Source of the DNA: Flavobacterium sp. 270
Lineage (GTDB): Bacteria; Bacteroidota; Bacteroidia; Flavobacteriales; Flavobacteriaceae
Reading direction: 5' to 3'
Assembly (NCBI RefSeq): GCF_004368785.1
Contig: NZ_SODM01000006.1
Span: 1-64,000 of the forward strand
DNA: 64,000 bases
This document shows, piece by piece, positions 43,194-51,942 of this stretch. The notes beneath the pieces are model-generated. The model did no database searches, had not been told where the DNA came from, and saw only the letters and a list, made by a program, of their open reading frames with translations. Each line of letters opens with the position of its first letter. The stretch's first letter is position 1. The translations under genes and the position numbers were made by a program.

Positions 43194-43209
43194 TACTTAA
43201 TTATTGGTT

Positions 43210-43217
43210 CAAAAGTA
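43210..43217 (-). promoter_or_regulatory. -7 box (TACTTTTG) for the barrel-Kelch-DUF4907-kinase operon
   Basis: Minus-strand TAnnTTTG match 16 bases upstream of the barrel start codon. Confidence 0.6.
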
Positions 43218-43400
43218 GGTGGCAGATGGTTTTAAAAAAAAGAAGATATATGTATGCCCCTTTTTGATAGACGAAATGAGCATTTTTAAGCCTGAATGAA
43301 GTATTGGCGGCTGTAAATCTATTGTAGATGTTTTTTTGCTATTTATAGTCCAGAAAAGCCCAACCGTATATGTTATAGTGTGGTGCAGGAGAGTGCAATT

Positions 43401-43408
43401 TATATTTG
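43401..43408 (+). promoter_or_regulatory. -7 box (TATATTTG) for the DUF4270 gene
   Basis: TAnnTTTG match. It overlaps the TTG at 43406 that opens the longest ORF, ruling that start out. The gap between this box and the minus-strand operon promoter (43210) shows no other feature. Confidence 0.65.
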
Positions 43409-43423
43409 TTCAAAAAATGGATT

Positions 43424-44752
43424 ATGTACAAGTTTATATTGATGTTCTTTTTCGCCATCACTTTTATTTCATGCGGAACCGATACAGATGCCGGCGAATT
43501 TGTTGTGGGTTCTGATTACTTGGCTTTAAGCAATAAAGTTATCTTGATTGATACGGTTACGGTGGATATGTCTACCATAAATTTTGATTCGCTTGCTACT
43601 TCAAGTCAAAGCCGAATTTTAATTGGTAATTATGATGATCCTATTTTTGGGAAAGTAAAATCAGACAGCTATTTTCAATTGTCTACAGAGACTTATGCCT
43701 TAAACAATTCGGGATCCGATACAGAAGCAGTCAATTATGTTTTTGATTCTATATCGATGATTTTAAAATATAACAATTACCATTACGGAGATACTACAAA
43801 AGTGCAGACGTTTGATATTCATCGATTAACTCAAAAAGTGAAACCGAATACAGACGATGATAGTTTTTATAACAATTCAACTTTAAGCTACAGCGACGAA
43901 AGTCTTGGTACAATTTCATATAAACCACGACCGACAGAAAAAGATTCTATCAATATAAAAATGAGCAGTGAATTTGGCGCCGCACTTTTTCAGAAATTTA
44001 AGAAACGAGAAATTACCGATTTTGATAGTTTTACCGAATATCTAAAAGGACTGGTTTTGGTTCCTGCTACTTCTAATTCTTCGAGTGTAATTGGTTTTAG
44101 TGTTGCAACAAGCAAAGTAAGATTGTATTATTCCAAATATCAGGCAGATACAGAAGAAACTCCTTATTTTATAGATTTTACTATTGCCGATATTGCGAAG
44201 CAGTTTAATTCTATTTCATTAAATAAAACAGGAACACTGCTTCAAAATCTGCCCATTTCCAGCAGTAAACTCTCTAGTTTATTAACCAATCATCAGGGAT
44301 TTATCCAGGCCGGAACCGGCGTCGCCTGCAGGCTTGATTTTCCCAATATAAAACAGCTTAAGTATATTGCAAATAACGGAGCAATAGTGGATGCCGAATT
44401 GATCTTAAAACCGGTCAATAATTCTTATTCAGAACAATATCCTTTATCCGACTCTTTAAAAGTTTATGTAGGCGATAATTTAAATCGAATAAGCGGTTCG
44501 CTCGCAAATTCTGCCGGAACTGCTGTTTATGGTATTCTAAATAAAAAGAGCGATGAGTTTAACGAAAATGTAGGTTACTCGGTTCGTATTGGTAATTTTC
44601 TTCAGAAAGAAATGCTCAAACAGGCAGACTCCCGATCTTCTCTCATTCTTACCTTACCAGCAATTTCTAAAGCAGTAAATAGAATTGTTTTAGGAGATCA
44701 AAAACGTTTGGAGAATAAAATTCAATTGAAAATTTATTACATCTCATATTAA
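43424..44752 (+). CDS. DUF4270 family lipoprotein
   Basis: 442 residues from ATG 43424 (MYKFILMFFFAITFISC, lipid on the Cys of FISCGTD). The DUF4270 pattern is present: EFVVGSDYLALSNKVILIDTVTVDMSTINFDSLATSSQSRILIGNYDDPIFGKVKSDSYFQLS split over the first 100 residues, and GTGVACRLDFPNIKQL with IVDAELILKPVNNS late. The family is common in Flavobacteriia with no proven role. The ATG of the downstream barrel gene starts one base after the stop, so the two are tightly coupled. The pair may form a lipoprotein-plus-barrel complex. Confidence 0.85.
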   Translation: MYKFILMFFFAITFISCGTDTDAGEFVVGSDYLALSNKVILIDTVTVDMSTINFDSLATSSQSRILIGNYDDPIFGKVKSDSYFQLSTETYALNNSGSDTEAVNYVFDSISMILKYNNYHYGDTTKVQTFDIHRLTQKVKPNTDDDSFYNNSTLSYSDESLGTISYKPRPTEKDSINIKMSSEFGAALFQKFKKREITDFDSFTEYLKGLVLVPATSNSSSVIGFSVATSKVRLYYSKYQADTEETPYFIDFTIADIAKQFNSISLNKTGTLLQNLPISSSKLSSLLTNHQGFIQAGTGVACRLDFPNIKQLKYIANNGAIVDAELILKPVNNSYSEQYPLSDSLKVYVGDNLNRISGSLANSAGTAVYGILNKKSDEFNENVGYSVRIGNFLQKEMLKQADSRSSLILTLPAISKAVNRIVLGDQKRLENKIQLKIYYISY

Positions 44753-45988
44753 ATGAAAAATAAAATAGTTTTTTTTAGCTTTTTCCTTCTGATGTCGCTG
44801 ACTTCATTTTCGCAAAGCATTTCAAGTTCTCCTTATTCATTATATGGTTTAGGAAGTGTTTACGATTCAGATTTTGGCCCGCTGCCTTCAATTGGTTCAT
44901 CAGGAATGGCATTGCCGTCAAATACTTTTATAAACAATTTAAATCCGGCGTCATTGGGTTTTATGCCTCAAAATCATTTTATGTTTGATATTGGAGGTAA
45001 AGCAATTGCAACGACATACCAAAGCAGTACGAAAACAGAAAAGCGTAATAATTTTCAATTTTCTCATTTAGCATTTGCTTTTCCGGTTACCAAAAATTCA
45101 GGTTTCAGTGTTGCTTTACGTCCGTATTCCAGCGCGGCATTTAAAATCTCCAATCTTAAACTGCCCATTACAGACAGTCAGGAATTTTATTATTTAAGTG
45201 CAACAGGTTCTGGCGGACTTAATAATTTGGATTTTTCATACGGTTACCGATTTGGGAAGAAATTATCGTTAGGAGCAACGGCAACTGTATTGTTTGGAAA
45301 TACGGTTGATGACAGAACCTTTCTTATTTTGAATTCGCTGACCAATATTCATAAAAAGACAGACTACAACGGTTTGCGTACAACACTTGGCGCACAATAT
45401 AAAATCGATTCGACTTTAACAATTGCTACAACTTTTAAAATTCCGGCTCAAATTAAAGCTTCAAAAGTGCAATCTGTTCAAACGGTATCAGACGATGTGG
45501 TAACGACAATAGAATCCGAAGCAGCATCTGATGTAGATGATTATTATATGCCATTAGAAATTGGAGTAGGGATTAGTAAACGTTTCAAAAATAATTTGAA
45601 CATGACCTTAGATTATGAAAAGAGTTTATGGAACGATACCAGACAATCTGAGTTATACGGAAATTTTGTAAATCAAGACCGATTTGCACTTGGATTTACT
45701 TATAATACGAAAAAGAATATCCGAAGTTATTGGGATAGAATACAGTATTTGGCGGGAGCAAATTTTGATACCGGTTATCTTGAAGTAGACGGAAAAAGGG
45801 TTAATAATGCATCGGTTTCTGTCGGACTTTCTTTGCCTATAGAAAATACATATTCGGCCCTGAATATTTCCTATTCGTACGGACAAAGGGGAAGGGTTGC
45901 CAATGATTTAATAAAAGAGAATTATCATAAAATCTCAATCAATTTATCGCTTGACGGAATTTGGTTCGTAAAACGTAAATTTGAATAA
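44753..45988 (+). CDS. Outer-membrane barrel protein, FadL-like by shape
   Basis: 411 residues with signal peptide ending SFSQ. The early region SISSSPYSLYGLGSVYDSDFGPLPSIGSSGMAL with NNLNPASLG is a common start of flavobacterial FadL-like barrels. It is followed by about 12-14 amphipathic strands and ends YHKISINLSLDGIWFVKRKFE. Start codon directly follows the DUF4270 stop. Function unknown; a hydrophobic-substrate or partner-lipoprotein channel is possible. It converges with murI across a 3-base gap. Confidence 0.75.
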   Translation: MKNKIVFFSFFLLMSLTSFSQSISSSPYSLYGLGSVYDSDFGPLPSIGSSGMALPSNTFINNLNPASLGFMPQNHFMFDIGGKAIATTYQSSTKTEKRNNFQFSHLAFAFPVTKNSGFSVALRPYSSAAFKISNLKLPITDSQEFYYLSATGSGGLNNLDFSYGYRFGKKLSLGATATVLFGNTVDDRTFLILNSLTNIHKKTDYNGLRTTLGAQYKIDSTLTIATTFKIPAQIKASKVQSVQTVSDDVVTTIESEAASDVDDYYMPLEIGVGISKRFKNNLNMTLDYEKSLWNDTRQSELYGNFVNQDRFALGFTYNTKKNIRSYWDRIQYLAGANFDTGYLEVDGKRVNNASVSVGLSLPIENTYSALNISYSYGQRGRVANDLIKENYHKISINLSLDGIWFVKRKFE

Positions 45989-45991
45989 GAC

Positions 45992-46765
45992 CTAAAAGTC
46001 TTTTTTGACTACTGGATATTTATATTCTAAAATCGATTCTAAAACTCTCGGATCTGAGTTTACATAAAACTCAGGTTCGCTTTTTGCAGCATCACTAAAA
46101 CCTACTTCTCGCAGCAAATTTTGTGTTTGTCTTGCAACAGCTTCACCAGAATCAATAATTTGAATGTGATCCGGCAGTATTTTTTTGATCTGCGGAATCA
46201 AGTAGGGGTAATGACTGCATCCTAAAACCAAATAATCAATATTGGCATCAATCATAGGAACCAAATACGATTCTAAAAGCTGGGTCATTTCTGGAGAATA
46301 GAGATTTCCATCTTCTATAAGTTGTACAAGCCCAAAACCAACCTGTTCGATTATTGTGGTGTTTTGAAACATCTCTGCAGTTTTATTAAAAAGCTCACTG
46401 TTTAATGTTCCTTTAGTAGCTAAAATACCAATAACCTGTGTTTTAGAATTATTCGCAGCTGGTTTAATAGCTGGTTCAATTCCTATAAACGGAATATCGT
46501 AATCTGCACGAAGTTCTCGAATTGCATTTGTGGTAGCGGTATTACAAGCCACAACAATTAATTTGCAATTCATTTCGAGTAATAAATCAACATTTTTTTT
46601 GCTCAATGCAACAATCTCCTCTTTGGTTTTCTGACCATAAGGGGCATTTTTACTATCGGCTAAATAAATTGTTTTTTCGTTTGGAAGTAAATCATGAATC
46701 GCAGTCCAGATTGAAGTTCCTCCAATACCAGAATCAAAAACGCCTATAGGATTGTTGTTTGTCAT
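45992..46765 (-). CDS. murI: Glutamate racemase
   Basis: 257 residues with N-terminal IGVFDSGIGGTSIW and both catalytic cysteines: Cys74 in VVACNTATTNAI and Cys183 in LVLGCSHYPYL. It converts L-glutamate to D-glutamate for peptidoglycan. A -7 box (46770-46777) ends only 4 bases upstream of the ATG, so the transcript may be leaderless. It sits downstream of the bamA-ompH operon but is separated from it by a terminator (46857-46899). It converges with the barrel gene. Confidence 0.96.
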   Translation of the reverse strand: MTNNNPIGVFDSGIGGTSIWTAIHDLLPNEKTIYLADSKNAPYGQKTKEEIVALSKKNVDLLLEMNCKLIVVACNTATTNAIRELRADYDIPFIGIEPAIKPAANNSKTQVIGILATKGTLNSELFNKTAEMFQNTTIIEQVGFGLVQLIEDGNLYSPEMTQLLESYLVPMIDANIDYLVLGCSHYPYLIPQIKKILPDHIQIIDSGEAVARQTQNLLREVGFSDAAKSEPEFYVNSDPRVLESILEYKYPVVKKDF

Positions 46766-46769
46766 GATA

Positions 46770-46777
46770 CAAAATTA
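46770..46777 (-). promoter_or_regulatory. -7 box (TAATTTTG) for murI, unusually close to the start
   Basis: Minus-strand TAnnTTTG match, with only four bases between its G and the ATG at 46765. No convincing -33 element at normal spacing. Confidence 0.45.
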
Positions 46778-46856
46778 GTGTTTTTTGAAATAAATTTATC
46801 CTACAAATTAATTGAAATTTTAGAATTTATTTCTTTTTTTATTTTTAATTAATTGT

Positions 46857-46899
46857 AAAAAAAAACTGCTCAAATTCTTTGAAGAAAATGAACAGTTTT
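46857..46899 (-). terminator. Terminator of the bamA-ompH operon
   Basis: On the minus strand: stem AAAACTG / CAGTTTT, extended by a G-U and three more pairs (46862-46872 with 46889-46899), followed by a run of nine T. It lies just after the stop of the last ompH gene. Confidence 0.72.
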
Positions 46900-46919
46900 A
46901 ATATAATTGAATCCGTTTA

Positions 46920-47423
46920 TTAGAATCCTAAATCTTTTTTTACATCAGCAGTAATGTTTGGACCATCAGCTAATAAAAGAGTAGAACCATCTAACACATA
47001 TTGGAAACCTTTTGCTTTACCAACTTTTTGGATAGAAGCTTTAACTTTTTCCATTAATGGTTTTACGATATCAGTTTCTTTTTGTTGAAGTTCTTTTTGA
47101 GCATTGTCTCTATAATCAACAATTCTTTTTTGCATATCCTGAACTTCTTTAGAACGCTCTCCGTTGATAGCATCAGTAACAGTTGCAGCTTCAGCCTCGT
47201 ACTTTTTGATTTTTACTTGGTATTCGTCAACCATTTTTTTGTATTCAGCATCGTATGTCCCACTTAATTTTTGCAATTGGTTTTGAGCATCAAGCATTGC
47301 AGGCATTTTCGACATAATCTCGCTGACATCAACATGGGCTACCTTCGCCTGTGCGTTCATTGTGTTACTTGCTCCTAAAATAAATATCGCAGCAATTAGT
47401 AAAGTTTTGATTTGTTTCATCAT
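46920..47423 (-). CDS. OmpH/Skp family periplasmic chaperone (short)
   Basis: 167 residues: signal peptide ending NAQAK, then VAHVDVSEIMSKMPAMLDAQNQLQKL at the base of the jellyfish-like trimer, two long helices (about 45-130) and the C-terminal FQYVLDGSTLLLADG strand. Skp/OmpH trimers hold unfolded outer-membrane proteins on the way to BamA. It is the last gene of the porG-uppS-bamA-ompH-ompH set, 14 bases from the longer paralogue, and is followed by a terminator. Confidence 0.93.
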   Translation of the reverse strand: MMKQIKTLLIAAIFILGASNTMNAQAKVAHVDVSEIMSKMPAMLDAQNQLQKLSGTYDAEYKKMVDEYQVKIKKYEAEAATVTDAINGERSKEVQDMQKRIVDYRDNAQKELQQKETDIVKPLMEKVKASIQKVGKAKGFQYVLDGSTLLLADGPNITADVKKDLGF

Positions 47424-47437
47424 TTTTAAAATATTAA

Positions 47438-48487
47438 TTAATTATTGGTCGTATTAGGTTTTTGTGTTTCGGCTTCTTTTGCTTTTTTAGCCGCCTCTCT
47501 CTCTTCTAATATTTTCTTTCTTCTCTCTTCTAGTTCTTTTTTACGCTCCTCGTACAATTTTTGTCGTTCTTCGGCTTTCGTAGGAGCAGCTGGCTCCGTT
47601 GTTGTTTCTGTTCCAGTTGTTGCTGCAGGTTTTGCTGTTGCATCAGTTCCAGTAGTTGTTGTTGCTGGTTTTGCTGTTCCATCAGTTGTTTTTGCAGTGT
47701 TGGTTGTTTTAGCTGTTTCAGAAACCGTGCCATTTTTTTTAGCTTCTCTTTCAGCTAATATAGCATTTCTTCTGTCTTCGTATTCTTTTTTCTTCGCTTC
47801 TTGTTCTGCTTTTCTATCCTGAATTAGCTTTTCTCTGGCTGCTTTTTTATCATCCAGTACTTTTTGTCGATCGGCCATTGCTGGATTTTCGTCAATTGCG
47901 TTTTCAAGATTTTCTTTTTTCTCCTGATCTTTCAATTGTTTTTTAGTCAATTGCTCACGTTTATCAGTTCTGTTTAAAACACGTATAACCTGATCGCTGA
48001 TGTCAAATCTTTTATTACTAAAAAGCATCGTTAAATCCGATGATTTGTCAAAAATAAAATCATAATTTTTAGCTTCAGCAATATCCTGAACGGCTGTAAA
48101 AACCTGATCTTGTATTGGCTTTGATAAAGCTGCTTTTTGTCGAATTAAATTTCCATTAGCTCCGAATTGTTTTTGCTGATAATCCAGCATTTCGTCTTCT
48201 AGAAATTTAATTTCAGTTTCTCTTTCATCAATTAACTCTTTAGTTAATAAAGCTTTTTCTGCTTTGAGACCTTCTTTTAAGGTATTAATGTCTGTTTTTT
48301 TGGCCTCAATTTCTTGTTTCCATTTTTGAGCTTTTAACTCTAATTGTGCTGTGGCTTCCTTGTAATCAGAAACATTTTCCAGGATATACTCCATGTCAAT
48401 GTAACCAATCCTAGTCGTTTTACCTTGAGCCTGACTTGTACTCGCTACAATCAAGGCTAAAAATATAAATAAATATTGTTTTCTCAT
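47438..48487 (-). CDS. OmpH/Skp family protein with long low-complexity tail
   Basis: 349 residues, twice the family length. The first ~175 residues are a normal OmpH core (IGYIDMEYILENVSDYKEATAQLELKAQKWKQEI and YDFIFDKSSDLTMLFS). After that comes a charged coiled-coil segment (about 175-250, for example KAAREKLIQDRKAEQEAKKKEYEDRR), then a Thr/Ala/Pro-rich stretch with repeated AKPATTTTGTDATAKPAA-type units (about 255-305), then another charged helix. The DNA of the Thr/Ala stretch (47580-47720) is itself repetitive, so the length may vary between strains. It lies 42 bases after bamA. The tail's role is unknown. Confidence 0.9.
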   Translation of the reverse strand: MRKQYLFIFLALIVASTSQAQGKTTRIGYIDMEYILENVSDYKEATAQLELKAQKWKQEIEAKKTDINTLKEGLKAEKALLTKELIDERETEIKFLEDEMLDYQQKQFGANGNLIRQKAALSKPIQDQVFTAVQDIAEAKNYDFIFDKSSDLTMLFSNKRFDISDQVIRVLNRTDKREQLTKKQLKDQEKKENLENAIDENPAMADRQKVLDDKKAAREKLIQDRKAEQEAKKKEYEDRRNAILAEREAKKNGTVSETAKTTNTAKTTDGTAKPATTTTGTDATAKPAATTGTETTTEPAAPTKAEERQKLYEERKKELEERRKKILEEREAAKKAKEAETQKPNTTNN

Positions 48488-48529
48488 AACATAACTTTAT
48501 TTGATGATTTTTAACCAAACGCTGTTTCT

Positions 48530-51193
48530 CTAAAATTGTTGTCCAATGATAAAGTGAGTTTCCCAACCATTAGCTTTTGTTTGACCTGGAAGTGCATCAA
48601 AACCATAACCAAAGTCAATACCTAATAATCCAAATGCTGGCATAAATACACGTAAACCGGCACCTGCAGAACGATTCAAGTCAAATGGGTTGTAATCTTT
48701 AAATGTAGGATATGATGATCCTGCTTCTAAAAATGTTAAGGCATAAATTGATGCAGAGGATTTTAATGTAATTGGGTAACGCAGCTCCATAGAGAATTTG
48801 TTATAAATAGTTGCCCCAATTTGTTCTCCATTAGCATTAACCGGAGTTAATGAGTTGTTTGGATAACCTCTCAACTGAATAGTTTCTCTACCATCCATTG
48901 AGTAATTCGCCATTCCATCTCCTCCTAAGTAGAAACGTTCAAATGGTACAACGCCTCTTTCTTGATTGTATGCTCCTAAGAAACCAAATTCTGTTAATGT
49001 TCTTAAAACTAGCTTACCATAAACTTTAGTATACCAGTCACCTTTAAATTTAATTTTATAGTATTCAAGCCAATTGTATTTTTTCTGATCGACTTTTGCT
49101 ACATCTGTATCTGCACTTGCAAAGTCAGAACCAACACTTACAGTTCCGCCAGTTGAAGTAGCTTTAATATAGTCACCTTTGTTAAGAGGCTGACCGTCTG
49201 CTCCTGTTGTATTTTCACCAGTATATTGTGATTTATATTCTTTTTCATTTTTTAAATCACCATAATCAATTCCGCTAAACAATGAATACGGAGGAGTAAC
49301 TTTCGCAGAGATACTAAATTCTGAACCATACGTTGGGAATATTGGGTTAACCCCTTTATTACTTCTTGAAAGTCCAATTGTATACGCTAAGTTTCTTGAC
49401 GCTCCATTACCAAATGTAAATAGACCCGTATTATAATTATTTAAATCATAATGTTGGTAACTAACAGATTGTGAAAGAACAAAATAATCATCCGGCACTG
49501 TTAATCTTTTTGCTAACCCAACTTGTACTGTAAAAATATTAAAACTTTTGCTTTTATCAACAGTTCTGGTAATATAATTATTCAGAAATTGTTTACTATA
49601 TGAGATAGATGAACTAAATTGTACTGGCTTTTTTCCTCCAAACCAAGGCTCAGAGAAGGAAACACTATAAGTTTGGAAGTATGTACTTCCTTGTAAACGA
49701 AGTGCAACTTTCTGACCATCTCCCATAGGAAGCGGTTTGTAAGCAGATTTATCAAATAATTTTCTTGCTGAGAAGTTGTTAAATGATAATCCTAATGTTC
49801 CGATGAAACCTCCACCACCGTAACCTCCTTGAAGCTCAACCTGGCTAGATCCTTTTTCTACAACATTATATTCAATATCAACTGTTCCTGCAGCTGCATC
49901 AACATTTTTAAACTTCGGATCGATTGCCTCAGGATCAAAGAAACCTAATTGTCCAATCTCACGAATTGTTCTTACAAGCTGTTCTTTACTGTATTTTTCT
50001 CCCGGTTTAGTTCTTAACTCACGATAAATAACGTGGTCATTGGTTTTATCATTTCCTACAACCGTTATTTTGTTAAAATAAGCAATAGGACCTTCTGTAA
50101 CTCTAATTTCAAAATCGATTGTATCGTTTGCAGTTTTTACCTCAACAGCATTGATGTTAGAGAATAAATAACCATTGTTTTGGTATAAATTGGTAATATC
50201 GTCTGCTTCTGGATTCTTTTTGTCTGCAATTCTTTTTTCAAGTAAAACACCATTGTAAGTTTCTCCTTTTTTGATCCCTAAATAGCGGTGTAATAATTGA
50301 TCAGAATAAACAGTATTTCCTAAGAATTTAATGTTTCCGAAGTAATATTTATTTCCTTCCTCTAGATTAATTTTGATAGCAAGTTTGTTTTTTGCTTTGT
50401 CATAAGTAACAGAGTCTGAAAGAATACGGGCATCACGATATCCTTTTTCTTTGTAAGCGGCAATGACGTTTTCTAAGTCGCTTTTGTATTTTTCAGGAAT
50501 AAACTTTGAAGCTTTGAAAACACGAATAATATTCTTTTGTTTTGTGTCCTTCATCGCAGCTCTTAATTTGCTGTCTGTAAGTTGTGTATTGCCAGTAAAA
50601 TCAATGCTGCTGATTTTTACTTTATCACCTTTATCAACGCGAACAAGCATGTTTACCATGTGTCCGTTTATGGTATCGGGAGTATTGGTTATAGTAACTT
50701 TAGTGTTATAAAAACCTTCTTTTTTATATTTATTTTCAATGTAGTTTTTAGTCGTAGTAATTAAGTTTTCGTTTACGATTTTGTTTTTAGTTAAGCTGTT
50801 ATCCTTAATTAATCCTTCAACTTTGCTTTTCTTTATTCCTACAAATTTAACTTCATTTAATTTCGGAAGTTCAACGATATCTAAATCTAAATAGATACTG
50901 TCATTTTCAACTTTATTTACATAAAATGAGATTTCGTCAAAAAGGCCAAGTTTACCTAATTTTTTAATTGCGCTGCTTATTTCTTCACCGGGAACTGTGA
51001 TTTGCTGTCCTTTTTGAAGACCTGAGAATGTAACAACGGTTTGTTCGTTGAAGCTTATTTTACCAACAACAGAGACTTTAGCAAGAATATATTTTTTTCC
51101 CTGATCAAAAGGAAGTTTATCTTGTGCTTTTATTTGTGAAAAACTACCCAAAAGAATTAGGGTAAGGGCTATTTGAATTCTTTTTTGTAACAC
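48530..51193 (-). CDS. bamA: Outer membrane protein assembly factor BamA
   Basis: 887 residues from GTG 51193 (MLQKRIQIALTLILLG signal peptide ending IKAQ). Longer starts would run into the 3' end of uppS, while this one begins 7 bases after the uppS stop. Five POTRA domains occupy about 30-400 (for example YYFGNIKFLGNTVYSDQLL and PIAYFNKITVVGNDKTNDHVI). The C-terminal Omp85 barrel begins near residue 440 and includes the lid-loop-like LRGYPN and the terminal HFIIGQQF ending in Phe. It inserts beta-barrel proteins, including SprA and the PorP/SprF and TonB receptors of this window. The ompH chaperones follow it. Confidence 0.96.
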   Translation of the reverse strand: MLQKRIQIALTLILLGSFSQIKAQDKLPFDQGKKYILAKVSVVGKISFNEQTVVTFSGLQKGQQITVPGEEISSAIKKLGKLGLFDEISFYVNKVENDSIYLDLDIVELPKLNEVKFVGIKKSKVEGLIKDNSLTKNKIVNENLITTTKNYIENKYKKEGFYNTKVTITNTPDTINGHMVNMLVRVDKGDKVKISSIDFTGNTQLTDSKLRAAMKDTKQKNIIRVFKASKFIPEKYKSDLENVIAAYKEKGYRDARILSDSVTYDKAKNKLAIKINLEEGNKYYFGNIKFLGNTVYSDQLLHRYLGIKKGETYNGVLLEKRIADKKNPEADDITNLYQNNGYLFSNINAVEVKTANDTIDFEIRVTEGPIAYFNKITVVGNDKTNDHVIYRELRTKPGEKYSKEQLVRTIREIGQLGFFDPEAIDPKFKNVDAAAGTVDIEYNVVEKGSSQVELQGGYGGGGFIGTLGLSFNNFSARKLFDKSAYKPLPMGDGQKVALRLQGSTYFQTYSVSFSEPWFGGKKPVQFSSSISYSKQFLNNYITRTVDKSKSFNIFTVQVGLAKRLTVPDDYFVLSQSVSYQHYDLNNYNTGLFTFGNGASRNLAYTIGLSRSNKGVNPIFPTYGSEFSISAKVTPPYSLFSGIDYGDLKNEKEYKSQYTGENTTGADGQPLNKGDYIKATSTGGTVSVGSDFASADTDVAKVDQKKYNWLEYYKIKFKGDWYTKVYGKLVLRTLTEFGFLGAYNQERGVVPFERFYLGGDGMANYSMDGRETIQLRGYPNNSLTPVNANGEQIGATIYNKFSMELRYPITLKSSASIYALTFLEAGSSYPTFKDYNPFDLNRSAGAGLRVFMPAFGLLGIDFGYGFDALPGQTKANGWETHFIIGQQF

Positions 51194-51200
51194 TAAGAAA

Positions 51201-51941
51201 TTATTTAATTTGTTCACTGGTTTTTCCAAATCTACGTTCTCTTTTTTGATAACTAATAATAGCCTCATATAAATCTTGGTCTTTAAAGTCTGGCCATAAC
51301 ACATTAGTAAAATATAACTCTGCATAGGCTATCTGCCACAACAGAAAATTACTGATTCTATGTTCTCCACTTGTTCTTATTAATAAATCTACGTCGGGTA
51401 AATTTTGCGTGTAAAGATGCTCATTTATAATTGAATCGTCAATAGTGTCTATTGAAATTATATTATTTTTAACTTTATCACTGATGATTCTCACGGCATT
51501 TACCAATTCTTCTCGTGATCCGTAACTTAAAGCAAGTGTTAGCGTAAGGCGGGTGTTATTTTTAGTTTTGTCAATAACGTCTAAAAGTTCTTTTTGAGCT
51601 GATTTTGGTAGTTTGTCCAGATTTCCAATTGCATTAAGTTTGATGTTGTTTTCCTGAAGGGTAACAAGCTCTTTTTTTAATGCATTAATTAAAATTTTCA
51701 TTAATGCTTCAACTTCTAATTTTGGACGATTCCAGTTTTCTGTCGAAAAAGCATACAATGTTAGGTACTCAATGCCAAGTTTAGCACAAGTTGTAATTGT
51801 TTTTTTTACAGATTTTGTTCCGTTTTCGTGACCAAACGCTCTTAAAAAGCCTTGTTGTTTGGCCCAGCGTCCATTACCGTCCATGATGATGGCCAGATGT
51901 CGGGGTAAATTTTTGTGATCTATAGAGTCTAGTAAATTCAT
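51201..51941 (-). CDS. uppS: Undecaprenyl diphosphate synthase (isoprenyl transferase)
   Basis: 246 residues from ATG 51941, one base after the porG-like stop; the longer TTG start is unlikely. Motifs: HLAIIMDGNGRWAKQQG (catalytic Asp21), YLTLYAFSTENWNRP, LTLALSYGSREE, and PDVDLLIRTSGEHRISNFLLWQIAYAEL split across the C-terminal part. It makes the C55 lipid carrier for peptidoglycan and O-antigen. Gene order porG-like, uppS, bamA, ompH, ompH is the same as in P. gingivalis as I recall it. Confidence 0.95.
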   Translation of the reverse strand: MNLLDSIDHKNLPRHLAIIMDGNGRWAKQQGFLRAFGHENGTKSVKKTITTCAKLGIEYLTLYAFSTENWNRPKLEVEALMKILINALKKELVTLQENNIKLNAIGNLDKLPKSAQKELLDVIDKTKNNTRLTLTLALSYGSREELVNAVRIISDKVKNNIISIDTIDDSIINEHLYTQNLPDVDLLIRTSGEHRISNFLLWQIAYAELYFTNVLWPDFKDQDLYEAIISYQKRERRFGKTSEQIK

Positions 51942-51942
51942 T

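Noticed and set aside
47445..47822. A 125-codon plus-strand ORF rich in Ser, Val and Ala
   Set aside because: It is antisense to the charged and repetitive part of the longer ompH gene; its length follows from that biased composition.
51194..51325. Longer N-terminus for BamA overlapping uppS
   Set aside because: It lies inside the uppS coding end and would bury the signal peptide; a GTG at 51193 gives a normal start just after the uppS stop.
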